Source of the DNA: Lewinellaceae bacterium
GTDB taxonomy: Bacteria; Bacteroidota; Bacteroidia; Chitinophagales; Saprospiraceae
Direction: 5' to 3'
Assembly: GCA_020636275.1 (NCBI GenBank)
Contig: JACJYD010000002.1
Coordinates: 62,001 to 126,000 of the forward strand
DNA: 64,000 nt
Positions 27,580 to 35,738 of the stretch are shown one piece after another; position 1 is the stretch's first letter; each line of letters begins with the position of its first letter. The translations under genes and the position numbers were made by a program. Below the pieces are notes generated by a model. That model was not told the DNA's origin. It made no database searches and saw only the letters and a list, made by a program, of their open reading frames with translations.

Positions 27580-27809
27580 TGAGGGGGTGACTAAGTGACC
27601 CCCTCAGGGTCCTGTAAATCCAAAAACGCTGAGATGCCCAAAAACACAGGTCATTTGGAAGGTTTTAAGGCAAATGGTAGTGAGGGGGTGACTAAGTGAC
27701 CCCCTCAGGGTCCTGTAAATCCAAAAACGCTGAGATGCCCAAAAACACAGGTCATTTAGAAGGTTTTAAGGCAAATGGCAGTGAGGGGGTCACTAAGTCA
27801 CCCCCTCAC
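27579..27809. repeat. 101-bp tandem repeat with hairpin borders (two units plus a third hairpin)
   Basis: Units start at 27579 and 27680 (101 bp each, differing at a few bases such as TTTGGAAGG/TTTAGAAGG), and a third, partial unit begins at 27781 and stops after its hairpin. Each unit opens with a hairpin, arms TGAGGGGGT and ACCCCCTCA around GACTAAGTG. In the third copy the inner bases are inverted (GTCAC in place of GTGAC), so its 10-bp arms (27781-27790 and 27800-27809) are perfect. It lies between the permease stop and the metalloprotease-like gene. Confidence 0.85.
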
Positions 27810-27935
27810 TTCAGAATATGGCATGCCGTTTTTCACCGCTGGGGGTTCTTTTTTCGCCATTGGAGAGAACGGGGCATTGCTTTTTTCCGGGAGGCCCAAA
27901 AAAGCAAGCCTGGATACGGCTGGTGGTGGCTGGAG

Positions 27936-28523
27936 ATGACCGTGCGATTGACGGAATTAGCCGGCCTGTTCGTGCTCTATGAAACGTTGGCGGAGGTAGT
28001 CAAATGGAATACCCGTCCGCTGACCGGCGAAGAGCGGGCGCTGGTGGAACCCATTTTCGGGAAAAATATCCGGCTGGATCTCGTGCGGGTGGACCGTTGG
28101 GCGTTGATCGGGAGTGCGCAACGGCGCTTTGCCTACGTGAGCGGGCATACCGTAAATGGCTGGCGGCAGATCGCAGTCGATGTGCTGGTACACGAACTGG
28201 TGCACGTGTGGCAATACGAACAAATGGGAGCTGTCTACATTCCGCGAGCCTGGCGTGCACAATTTTCTTTGGAGGGGTACAATTACGGCGGAGTGGAACG
28301 CATCCGGGAATACCTGGGCAATAATCGCACCTTTTTGGAGTTTAACCTGGAGCAACAAGCGGAGCTTGTCATGGATTACTTCCGGATCCGGTCCGGAAGA
28401 AGGCCTCAATGGGGAAACGGCGGCCCCGAATCGCTGGATTGGTATGAACAATTGTTGCGTCCATATTTCACTTTGACCGAAACACCGGAACTTCCGGTTG
28501 TTATAACTGGGAAGAAGTCGTAA
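27936..28523 (+). CDS. HELVH putative metalloprotease (DUF4157-like)
   Basis: 195 aa if started at ATG 27936. Starts at 27696 or 27735 are in frame but lie within the repeats, so they are doubtful. A Zn-binding HELVH sits at residues about 86-90, in VLVHELVHVWQYEQMG, preceded by FGKNIRLDLVRV. This order resembles the DUF4157 type (HEL-HV-Q preceded by a V-R-strand). A third ligand is not obvious. DUF4157 proteins are often linked to contractile injection systems as known from family surveys, but this gene is about 15 kb from the eCIS operon. The C-terminal 100 residues are not recognised. Cytoplasmic, no signal peptide. Confidence 0.6.
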   Translation: MTVRLTELAGLFVLYETLAEVVKWNTRPLTGEERALVEPIFGKNIRLDLVRVDRWALIGSAQRRFAYVSGHTVNGWRQIAVDVLVHELVHVWQYEQMGAVYIPRAWRAQFSLEGYNYGGVERIREYLGNNRTFLEFNLEQQAELVMDYFRIRSGRRPQWGNGGPESLDWYEQLLRPYFTLTETPELPVVITGKKS

Positions 28524-28528
28524 GTTTG
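28498..28528 (+). promoter_or_regulatory. promoter of the CorA-type gene
   Basis: TTG at 28498-28500, 20 nt, then TAAGTTTG at 28521-28528: an exact match to the Bacteroidota pattern TTG-N20-TAnnTTTG. The -7 element begins at the stop codon of the preceding gene; the expected start site is about 18 nt before ATG 28553. Confidence 0.7.
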
Positions 28529-28552
28529 CGATGCCTTTTCTAATTGAGCGTT

Positions 28553-29500
28553 ATGGTCCAGTACATTGCCAAGGTAGACGGACAGGTGGAGCGCCTGGAG
28601 GAACCGGTTCCCGGCTGCTGGGTCAATATCACGCCTCCATTTAACCACGAAGAGCTCGAAGAGATCGCCCAGCGCTTCGAAGTGCCCATCGACTTCCTGA
28701 CCGATCCCCTTGACCTTGACGAACGGTCCCGCTATGAGCGCGAGGAAGATGTGCGTCTCATCATCGTCAATACGCCGCTGCTCAATGAACTGGAGGAGGA
28801 GATCGACGCCATCTTCATCACGGTGCCCGTGGGTATCATTCTGACGCCCGATTTCATCATTACCGTTACTTCCTTCGAAAATCCGATCCTCAAGCGCTTT
28901 GCCGACGGCAAGGTCAAGAATTTCGACCCCGAAGACGAGCGCCTGTTCGTGCTCCAGATCTTCGAGCAGACGGTGCTTCGCTACCTCAACTGCCTGAAGC
29001 AACTCAACCTCAAGCGCAACCTCATCGAACAGGAGCTATACGACAGCAGCCGCAATAAAGAGCTCAAACAACTGCTCAGTATCGAAAAAAGCCTCGTTTA
29101 CTTCGTCAACTCCCTCAGCGCCAACGAACTGCTCAAGCTGAAAATGAAGCGGACCGATTTCCTCAGCATCCGCAAGGACGAAGACCTGACCGACCTGTTC
29201 GAAGACATCATCATCGACAACAGCCAGGCCCTGGAAATGTCGAACGTATACACCAACATCTTGAATGGCACCATGGATGCCTATAGCTCCATCATCTCCA
29301 ACAACCTCAACGTGGTGATCCAGCGACTCACGCTGATCACCATCATACTCATGGTGCCTACCCTCGTGGCCAGCTTCTACGGCATGAACGTGCCGGTGCC
29401 GTTCGAAAGATCTGCTTATTCTTTCTTCCTCATCATCCTGATTTCGGTAGTGCTCAGTTTGTTGCTGGCGTGGTATTTCCAAAGAAAGCGGTTGTTTTAA
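28553..29500 (+). CDS. corA: CorA-family divalent cation channel
   Basis: 315 aa from ATG 28553; a TTG start three codons upstream is less likely. An N-terminal cytoplasmic funnel (about 1-245, with long helices such as LIEQELYDSSRNKELKQLL) precedes two C-terminal helices. The first ends in the diagnostic GMN pore motif (FYGMNVPVPF, about 276). The last helix is followed by a basic tail (QRKRLF). CorA proteins form pentameric Mg2+/Co2+ channels. The gene has its own promoter inside the end of the upstream gene. About 385 bp without a gene separate it from nrdB. Confidence 0.9.
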   Translation: MVQYIAKVDGQVERLEEPVPGCWVNITPPFNHEELEEIAQRFEVPIDFLTDPLDLDERSRYEREEDVRLIIVNTPLLNELEEEIDAIFITVPVGIILTPDFIITVTSFENPILKRFADGKVKNFDPEDERLFVLQIFEQTVLRYLNCLKQLNLKRNLIEQELYDSSRNKELKQLLSIEKSLVYFVNSLSANELLKLKMKRTDFLSIRKDEDLTDLFEDIIIDNSQALEMSNVYTNILNGTMDAYSSIISNNLNVVIQRLTLITIILMVPTLVASFYGMNVPVPFERSAYSFFLIILISVVLSLLLAWYFQRKRLF

Positions 29501-29539
29501 TCAGGAGTCCTGTTTGTAATTCCTTTCTCCACTCAAAAG

Positions 29540-29548
29540 TTATCCACA
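29540..29548 (+). promoter_or_regulatory. DnaA-box-like 9-mer
   Basis: TTATCCACA, identical to the classical DnaA box, about 340 bp upstream of nrdB. A TTGTTGACAA-type palindrome begins just after it. DnaA is known to regulate nrdAB in Escherichia coli; use here is inferred. Confidence 0.5.
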
Positions 29549-29602
29549 TTGTTGACAACTTCTCTTGTCTAAAATTATGCTGATTTTCAGGCGTTTATCG
29601 TA

Positions 29603-29625
29603 TTTTTCCACACAATGTGGAAAAA
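29603..29625. promoter_or_regulatory. 10-bp inverted repeat of two DnaA-box-like sites
   Basis: TTTTTCCACA (29603-29612), CAA, TGTGGAAAAA (29616-29625), a perfect inverted repeat with 3-nt spacer. Each arm contains TTTTCCACA, one base off the DnaA 9-mer. It lies about 260 bp upstream of nrdB and may be a binding site for DnaA or an NrdR-like repressor; no true NrdR box was found. Confidence 0.45.
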
Positions 29626-29837
29626 AAATAAGCAAGAACGTATTGATTTCTGTAATTTAGTGATCGTAAAACATACTTGAGAAAGCGCCTTCCTGCCATG
29701 TACCTTTAGAGGATAGAGGAAAGCACTGGCTCCACAGCAACATACGCAAACAAGGAAAATGACTCCGGCGGTAAGTGGGATACTTGCAGCACGGTCTTTT
29801 TTTGTGAATCATCAATTTACTGATACTCAACAAGGAT

Positions 29838-29859
29838 GCCCCGGTCATGTGGCCGGGGC
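29838..29859 (+). promoter_or_regulatory. GC-rich hairpin in the nrdB leader
   Basis: GCCCCGG (29838-29844), 8-nt loop, CCGGGGC (29853-29859), 25 nt before the nrdB ATG. There is no following T-run, so it is not a terminator; it could affect translation initiation or mRNA stability. Confidence 0.4.
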
Positions 29860-29884
29860 TCTTCAAAACGCAAACATTTTATCC

Positions 29885-30880
29885 ATGTCTACCCAAACCA
29901 CCAAGACCGGCTTTGTCGAACCGATCCTGAAGGAAAACCCTAACCGTTTCGTCCTTTTCCCTATTCAGCACAACGATATCTGGGCCTATTACAAAAAAGC
30001 GGAAGCCAGTTTCTGGACTGCCGAGGAGATCGACCTTTCGAACGACCTGAGTGACTGGGATGGGAAACTGACCAGCGACGAACGCCATTTTATCAAGCAT
30101 ATCCTGGCGTTCTTCGCGGCCTCCGACGGCATCGTCAACGAAAACCTGGCGGAGAATTTCGTCAGCGAAGTACAGTATACGGAGGCCAAGTTCTTCTACG
30201 GGTTCCAGATCATGATGGAGAATATCCACTCTGAGACCTACAGCCTCCTCATCGATACTTATATCAAGGACGCCAAGGAAAAAGACTACCTCTTCAACGC
30301 CATCGAACACCTCGACTGTGTGAAGAAAAAGGCCGAATGGGCCCTCCGCTGGATCAAGAACGGCTCTTTCGCCGAGCGCCTCATCGCCTTCGCGGCGGTG
30401 GAGGGGATCTTCTTCTCGGGCTCGTTCTGCTCGATCTTTTGGCTAAAAAAGCGCGGCCTGATGCCCGGGCTTTCCTTCTCCAACGAACTGATCTCCCGCG
30501 ACGAGGGCATGCACTGCGACTTCGCCTGTTTGTTGTACAACGATCACCTGGAGCAGCAACTTCCCGCCGAGACGGTAGCCAATATTATCAAGGACGCCGT
30601 GAGCATCGAAAAAGAGTTCGTCTCCGATGCCATTCCGGTTGCCCTCATCGGTATGAATGCCGACCTGATGTGCCAATACATCGAGTTTGTCGCCGACCGC
30701 CTCTTGTCGGCCCTCCATTTGCCCAAAATATACAAGGTGGAAAATCCCTTCCCCTGGATGGACCTGATCAGCCTGCAGGGCAAGACCAATTTCTTCGAAA
30801 AACGGGTAGGGGATTACCAGAAGTCGGGCGTCATGGCCGACCGTGATAAGCAGGTATTCACCCTCGATGAGGATTTCTAA
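29885..30880 (+). CDS. nrdB: ribonucleotide reductase class I small subunit
   Basis: 331 aa from ATG 29885, where homology starts (MSTQTTKTGFVEPILKENP). The di-iron ligands and radical Tyr are present: AASDGIVNENL (D), ENIHSETYSLL (E, H and the adjacent Tyr that corresponds to Y122 of Escherichia coli), AAVEGIFFSGSF (E) and SRDEGMHCDF (E, H). This indicates a class Ia Tyr-radical enzyme. It reduces ribonucleotides together with NrdA, encoded 13 bp downstream. The long upstream gap with DnaA-box-like sites suggests cell-cycle control. Confidence 0.95.
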   Translation: MSTQTTKTGFVEPILKENPNRFVLFPIQHNDIWAYYKKAEASFWTAEEIDLSNDLSDWDGKLTSDERHFIKHILAFFAASDGIVNENLAENFVSEVQYTEAKFFYGFQIMMENIHSETYSLLIDTYIKDAKEKDYLFNAIEHLDCVKKKAEWALRWIKNGSFAERLIAFAAVEGIFFSGSFCSIFWLKKRGLMPGLSFSNELISRDEGMHCDFACLLYNDHLEQQLPAETVANIIKDAVSIEKEFVSDAIPVALIGMNADLMCQYIEFVADRLLSALHLPKIYKVENPFPWMDLISLQGKTNFFEKRVGDYQKSGVMADRDKQVFTLDEDF

Positions 30881-30893
30881 TTGCCAAAATCCA

Positions 30894-33320
30894 ATGTCAA
30901 ATATGAGAGTAATTAAAAGAAGCGGGAAGCAGGAAGAGGTGAGCTTTGACAAGATCACCGCCCGCATCAAAAAACTTTGCTACGGCCTCCACTCCGATTA
31001 CGTAGACCATATCGAGATCTCCAAAAAGGTAGTGCTCGGACTCTACGACGGGGTTACTACCACCGAACTCGACAACCTGGCTGCCGAAACGGCCGCCACT
31101 ATGACGACGATCCATCCGGACTACGCCGTGCTGGCGGCCCGGATCGCCATTTCCAATCTGCACAAGAATACCGACAAATCCTTCTCCAAGACCATGAAGG
31201 CCCTCTTTGAATACATCGACCCCAAGACGGGGGAGAAGGCGGGCCTCATCGGGGAAGAGACCCTCGATATTATCCTGCGCCACCGCGACCTGCTCGATAG
31301 CGCCATCATTTACGACCGCGATTACGATTTCGACTATTTCGGGTTCAAAACGCTGGAGCGTTCCTACCTCCTGCGCATGAACGGCGAGGTGGTCGAGCGG
31401 CCACAACACCTCTTCATGCGGGCTGCCATCGGCATCCACGGCGAAGACGTCGAATCGGCGATCGAGACCTACAACCTGATGTCGGAAAAGTGGTTCATCC
31501 ACGCCACCCCGACCCTCTTCAACGCCGGTACGCCCAAGCCGCAGCTCTCCTCCTGCTTCCTGCTGAGCATGACGGAGGACAGCATCTCGGGCATCTTCGA
31601 GACCCTGGCGCGCTGCGCCCGCATCTCGCAATCGGCCGGCGGGATCGGTGTGAGCATCCACAACATCCGCGCAAAGGGCAGCTATATCAAAGGCACGGGG
31701 GGGACCTCCAACGGGATCATTCCCATGTTGCGGGTATTTAACGACACCGCCCGCTATGTCGACCAGGGAGGAGGCAAGCGCAAAGGCGCCTTCGCCGTAT
31801 ACCTCGAACCCTGGCATGCCGATGTCCTGGATTTTCTCGAACTGAAAAAGAACCACGGCAAGGAAGAACTCCGCGCACGCGATCTGTTCTACGCCATGTG
31901 GGTCCCCGATCTCTTCATGGAGCGGGTGAAGCAGGACGCCGATTGGTCGCTGTTCTGCCCAAATGAAGCCCCGGGACTCTGCGATACCTACGGCGGTGAA
32001 TTCGAAGCCCTTTACCACAAATACGAAAAAGAAGGCCGGGCCCGCAAGACCGTGCGCGCTCAGGAACTGTGGTTTGCCATTCTGGAAAGCCAGATCGAAT
32101 CGGGTACGCCGTATATCCTCTATAAAGACGCCGCCAACCGCAAATCGAACCAAAAGAACCTCGGCACGATCCGTTCGTCCAACCTCTGCACGGAGATCAT
32201 GGAGTACACCTCGCCCGATGAGGTGGCCGTGTGCAACCTGGCTTCCATTTCCCTGGTGAAATTCGTCAATGAGGACCGCAATTTCGATTTCGACCGCTTG
32301 TACGAGATCACCCGCGTGGTGACGCGTAACCTCAACCGCATCATCGACGTCAACTATTACCCGATCCCCGAAGCGCACCGGTCGAACATGCGCCACCGTC
32401 CGATCGGGATCGGCGTGCAGGGCCTGGCCGATGCCTTCATCAAGATGCGCTTCCCCTTTGAAAGCGCCGAAGCCAAAAAGCTCAACCGCGATATTTTTGA
32501 AACGATCTATTTCGCCGCGCTGACCGAATCGCTGGAACAAGCCAAGAAAAACGGGCACTACGAAACCTTTCCCGGTTCGCCGGCCAGCGAAGGCACCCTG
32601 CAGTTCGACATGTGGGGCGTCAAACCCTCCAGCCGCTGGGATTGGGATGGCCTGAAAAAGGAGATCGTTCAGCACGGCCTGCGCAACAGCTTGCTGTTGG
32701 CGCCGATGCCCACCGCATCGACCTCGCAGATCCTCGGCAACAACGAGTGCTTTGAACCCTACACCTCCAATATTTACAGCCGCCGCACCCTGTCGGGCGA
32801 ATACATCGTCGTCAACAAGCACCTGCTCGACGACCTGATCGGACTGGGCTTGTGGGATGAGCAAATGAAACAACGCCTGATGGCCTCCAACGGCTCGGTA
32901 CAGGATATCCCGGGCATTCCGGACGATCTGAAAGCCCTGTACAAGACCGTTTGGGAGATCAGCCAGAAGGTCGTTATCGATATGGCTGCCGATCGTGGCG
33001 CTTTTATCTGCCAAAGCCAGAGCATGAACCTGTTCATGGAGAATCCCAATTTCGGGAAACTTTCCTCCATGCACTTCTACGCCTGGCAAAAAGGCCTGAA
33101 GACGGGGATGTACTACCTTCGCTCCAAGGCCGCTTCCGACCCGATCAAGTTTACGGTGGAGCAATCACTGCAGCAGAACCGGGTCAGCAACAAGACGACG
33201 ACCACTACGACGGTTTCCGCAACCGTGCCGGTGCAACAACCTGTGCCACAGCAGGAAGAAATGCCGGAAGGAAAGGCCTGCAGCCTGGATGATCCGGACT
33301 GCATCATGTGTGGGAGTTAG
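30894..33320 (+). CDS. nrdA: ribonucleotide reductase class I large subunit
   Basis: 808 aa from ATG 30894 (another ATG three codons on). N-terminal ATP-cone (RVIKRSGKQEEVSFDKITAR, about 5-25) for allosteric control of activity. Catalytic residues are in SSCFLLSM (C near 219), NLCTEIMEYTSPDEVAVCN (the active-site thiyl Cys and Glu, and the partner Cys) and PTASTSQILGNNECFEPY. The C-terminal tail after a Thr/Gln-rich linker carries the redox Cys pair (DCIMCGS) that thioredoxin reduces. Starts 13 bp after nrdB, so co-transcribed. A T-rich hairpin terminator follows. Confidence 0.95.
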   Translation: MSNMRVIKRSGKQEEVSFDKITARIKKLCYGLHSDYVDHIEISKKVVLGLYDGVTTTELDNLAAETAATMTTIHPDYAVLAARIAISNLHKNTDKSFSKTMKALFEYIDPKTGEKAGLIGEETLDIILRHRDLLDSAIIYDRDYDFDYFGFKTLERSYLLRMNGEVVERPQHLFMRAAIGIHGEDVESAIETYNLMSEKWFIHATPTLFNAGTPKPQLSSCFLLSMTEDSISGIFETLARCARISQSAGGIGVSIHNIRAKGSYIKGTGGTSNGIIPMLRVFNDTARYVDQGGGKRKGAFAVYLEPWHADVLDFLELKKNHGKEELRARDLFYAMWVPDLFMERVKQDADWSLFCPNEAPGLCDTYGGEFEALYHKYEKEGRARKTVRAQELWFAILESQIESGTPYILYKDAANRKSNQKNLGTIRSSNLCTEIMEYTSPDEVAVCNLASISLVKFVNEDRNFDFDRLYEITRVVTRNLNRIIDVNYYPIPEAHRSNMRHRPIGIGVQGLADAFIKMRFPFESAEAKKLNRDIFETIYFAALTESLEQAKKNGHYETFPGSPASEGTLQFDMWGVKPSSRWDWDGLKKEIVQHGLRNSLLLAPMPTASTSQILGNNECFEPYTSNIYSRRTLSGEYIVVNKHLLDDLIGLGLWDEQMKQRLMASNGSVQDIPGIPDDLKALYKTVWEISQKVVIDMAADRGAFICQSQSMNLFMENPNFGKLSSMHFYAWQKGLKTGMYYLRSKAASDPIKFTVEQSLQQNRVSNKTTTTTTVSATVPVQQPVPQQEEMPEGKACSLDDPDCIMCGS

Positions 33321-33324
33321 TCTG

Positions 33325-33356
33325 CGAATGGGAGCGCAAAAAGGCGCTTCCATTCG
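33325..33356 (+). terminator. hairpin just after nrdA
   Basis: GAATGGGAGCGC (33326-33337), 6-nt loop, GCGCTTCCATTC (33344-33355), one G-U pair; extends by one pair (C/G). No strong T-run follows, so it is more likely an RNA 3'-end-stabilising or weak terminator element than the main stop. Confidence 0.5.
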
Positions 33357-33394
33357 GAAAGAATAAATTTCGATGGTTTTGCATAAAGGATTTC

Positions 33395-33427
33395 GAAAGG
33401 GTTGGTTTACCGACCCTTTCTTTTTTT
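33395..33427 (+). terminator. intrinsic terminator of nrdBA, overlapping the convergent sirtuin gene
   Basis: GAAAGGGTTGG (33395-33405), loop TTTA, CCGACCCTTTC (33410-33420), one G-U pair, then seven T (33421-33427). The T-run reaches into the stop codon of the opposite-strand sirtuin gene. Confidence 0.8.
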
Positions 33428-34115
33428 ACAGCAACAACTCTTCGACGATCTTCCGCACGCCCGTAGAAGCCTTGTCAGGTATTACCCGAACGGTGTCGGC
33501 ATGGGCGAGTTCGTAGTTGATAGAGGGCTTGGGATCGATATAATAGATGGGCACGTTAAAATCGACATACCCCGCCAGGCCGGCTGCCGGATAGACCTGC
33601 ATGCTGGTTCCGACGATCAGCAAAATATCGGCCAGGGAGGTCACCCGGGCGGCTTCCTCCATCATGGGCACCATCTCCCCAAACCATACGATGTGTGGTC
33701 GCAGTTGGGCGCCCCGTTCGCAGAAATCGCCCAGGCGGATGTCTTTGGGCCAGTGGTATACCAGGTGCTCAAACCTGGAACTGCGGGCTTTCAACAACTC
33801 GCCGTGCAGATGGATCACGTTTTTGCTGCCGGCCCGCTCGTGCAGATCGTCCACATTTTGCGTCACCACCGTCACCTGGTATTTGGATTCGAGATCGACC
33901 AGCGCCCGGTGCCCGTCGTTGGGCTCGACTTCCTGCAATTTGCGCCGGCGTTCGTTGTAGAACTGGAGCACCAGCTCCGGGTTTCGGGCCCAGGCGCCCG
34001 GCGTGGCAACCTCCTCCACCCGGTGGCCTTCCCAAAGGCCGCCGGCATCTCTGAAGGTTGGTATCCCGCTTTCGGCACTGATTCCCGCGCCGGTTAGGAC
34101 GACTAATTTTTTCAT
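33426..34115 (-). CDS. cobB: Sir2-family NAD-dependent deacylase, zinc-ribbon-less
   Basis: 229 aa. NAD-binding GAGISAESGIPTFRD (about 10-24), the TQNVDDLHERAG block (about 88-100), catalytic His in HLHGEL (about 106-111), and the GTSMQVYPAAGL segment are present. The Y53-x-x-R56 pair (FYNERRRK) matches the acyl-pocket motif of SIRT5 and CobB desuccinylases. The zinc ribbon of most sirtuins (four Cys) is absent; the only Cys in the protein is in DFCERGAQLRP. Such shortened forms occur in some bacterial and viral-type members. Likely removes acyl groups from lysines in the cytoplasm. Confidence 0.85.
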   Translation of the reverse strand: MKKLVVLTGAGISAESGIPTFRDAGGLWEGHRVEEVATPGAWARNPELVLQFYNERRRKLQEVEPNDGHRALVDLESKYQVTVVTQNVDDLHERAGSKNVIHLHGELLKARSSRFEHLVYHWPKDIRLGDFCERGAQLRPHIVWFGEMVPMMEEAARVTSLADILLIVGTSMQVYPAAGLAGYVDFNVPIYYIDPKPSINYELAHADTVRVIPDKASTGVRKIVEELLL

Positions 34116-34163
34116 AATTGGGATTGAAGGTTTTACGAAATGGAGACGCCACGAATAGCGACC

Positions 34164-35672
34164 TTACGGGGATTTTATGCGTTCAAAAGACTTGCCGATA
34201 TACCGCACGATATCGCTGGCCAGGAGGGCTTCCTGCTGCCAATCGGCGGCGGCCAGATCGCCGGCCAGGCCGTGGAGATAGACACCCAGGATGGCGGCGT
34301 CGCGCGGGGTGTATCCCTGTGCCAGGAGGCTGGTGATCATTCCGGATAACACATCGCCGCTTCCGCCGGTTCCCATCCCGGGATTTCCGGTGGCGTTGAA
34401 ATGGGCGCTGCCGTCTGGGCAGGCGATGGTGGAGAAAGCCCCTTTCAGAACGATGTAGACGCGCTTTTCCATCGCCTTTTCGCGGGCCCGTTCCAGGCGC
34501 TCGAAACCGTTTTCACTATGTCCAAACAACCGGTCAAACTCGCGTGGATGGGGCGTAAGGATGGTATCGGGCGGCACGTCGGTCCAATATTCCGGACGCT
34601 CGGCGAGGATGTTGAGACCGTCGGCGTCGATGAGAAGGGGCACGGTAGCATGCTGAAGCAGTTCGCGGAAACCCATGGCCGTTAGTTGGTTGACCCCGAT
34701 CCCACAGCCGATGCCGATGGCTTTGTACAGACTCAAATTGCCGTGTTGGGTGAAGACGAACTCGTGCTGGTCGACCGACACCATGGCTTCGGGGAAGGCC
34801 ACCTGCAGGATCGGATACGTCACTTTGGGCGCGTGAATAGTGACCAGCCCACAGCCCGTGCGCAGGCAGGCCCGCGCGGCGAGGATGGCTGCTCCGGCTT
34901 TTCCGTAACTGCCCATCACCAGCAGGGCGTGTCCGAAGGTGCCTTTATGGTCGAAGGTACGCCGTCTTTTCACCAGGGAGTGGACCTCCCGGCATTCCGT
35001 CAGTTCATAGGGAGCCTCCGCATTGGCGATAAACGATTCATCCAGGCCGATGGAGCGGACGATCCATTTTCCAACGAACCGGTTATTCTCGGGGATGAAG
35101 AAGGCCAGTTTGGGCAATTCAAAACTCAGCGTGAAATCGGCCTGAAAAACCGCTCCGGTGCTGGGGCGGTCGGCGAAGAGTCCGGAAGGCACATCAATGG
35201 CGATGCGAAGGCCGGGATGGTTGCTCAGGCTTTCGATCAATCCGGCCCAGAGCCCTTCCACGGGGCGGTTGAGCCCGGATCCGAAGATGCCGTCGACCAA
35301 AACGGCCGTTTCCGGGATGCCGGGAAATGGATCCCCCTTGACATACCGGTGGATGGGCACGGTCCGGATCGATTCCAGCCGTTCGAGATTGGTCTGAAAA
35401 TCGGGAGTCGGATTGGAGCTGATCGCGCAAACGATCACTTCAACCGTGTAAAACCGCTGATGGAGGAGCCGGGCGATGGCCAGTCCATCGCCTCCGTTAT
35501 TGCCGGTGCCGCAGACGATCCACAGGGGGCCTTTTTCGGGGTCAAAATGCGTCGTGTACCAATGAACGAAGGCCAGGGCCGCCCGTTCCATCAGGTCGAT
35601 GGAAGGAATCGGTTCGTGTTCGATCGTATAGGCATCCAGTTGGCGGATTTGTTCTACATTTAAGACTTTCAT
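34164..35672 (-). CDS. nnr: bifunctional NAD(P)HX epimerase / ADP-dependent dehydratase
   Basis: 502 aa. Start at ATG 35670-35672 (MKVLNVEQIRQLDAYTIEHE), since an upstream ATG adds an unrelated leader. The N-terminal YjeF epimerase domain (about 1-215) carries VCGTGNNGGDGLAIAR. The C-terminal kinase-like dehydratase (about 235-500) carries VMGSYGKAGAAILAARACL, TPHPREFDRL and the terminal GMGTGGSGDVLSGMI anion-hole motif. Together they repair hydrated NADH and NADPH. Monocistronic and divergent from the CoA-transferase gene. Confidence 0.93.
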   Translation of the reverse strand: MKVLNVEQIRQLDAYTIEHEPIPSIDLMERAALAFVHWYTTHFDPEKGPLWIVCGTGNNGGDGLAIARLLHQRFYTVEVIVCAISSNPTPDFQTNLERLESIRTVPIHRYVKGDPFPGIPETAVLVDGIFGSGLNRPVEGLWAGLIESLSNHPGLRIAIDVPSGLFADRPSTGAVFQADFTLSFELPKLAFFIPENNRFVGKWIVRSIGLDESFIANAEAPYELTECREVHSLVKRRRTFDHKGTFGHALLVMGSYGKAGAAILAARACLRTGCGLVTIHAPKVTYPILQVAFPEAMVSVDQHEFVFTQHGNLSLYKAIGIGCGIGVNQLTAMGFRELLQHATVPLLIDADGLNILAERPEYWTDVPPDTILTPHPREFDRLFGHSENGFERLERAREKAMEKRVYIVLKGAFSTIACPDGSAHFNATGNPGMGTGGSGDVLSGMITSLLAQGYTPRDAAILGVYLHGLAGDLAAADWQQEALLASDIVRYIGKSFERIKSP

Positions 35673-35738
35673 CGGATGGGGCGGCGTATTTCTGATTCGG
35701 ATTGGGTTAAGGTACTCTGTTTCACAAAAAACACCTAT

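Larger units (their letters stand above)
29501..29884. other. 384-bp intergenic regulatory region upstream of nrdB
   Basis: No gene seen. It holds DnaA-box-like sites (see separate entries), A/T-rich DNA around 29570-29660, and a GC hairpin close to nrdB. An ATG-initiated frame from 29759 runs into nrdB but lacks any resemblance to the NrdB family, so it is regarded as leader. Confidence 0.6.

Noticed and set aside
27936..28523. eCIS cargo gene
   Set aside because: The motif is suggestive, but the gene is unlinked to the operon and lacks a recognised loading signal; kept only as a possible association.
29540..29625. Chromosome replication origin
   Set aside because: Too few DnaA boxes and no dnaA, dnaN or parAB genes; regulation of nrdBA is the simpler reading.
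30897..33164. 755-codon open frame antisense to nrdA
   Set aside because: It mirrors the codon bias of nrdA, a certain gene on the other strand, and shows no domain resemblance.
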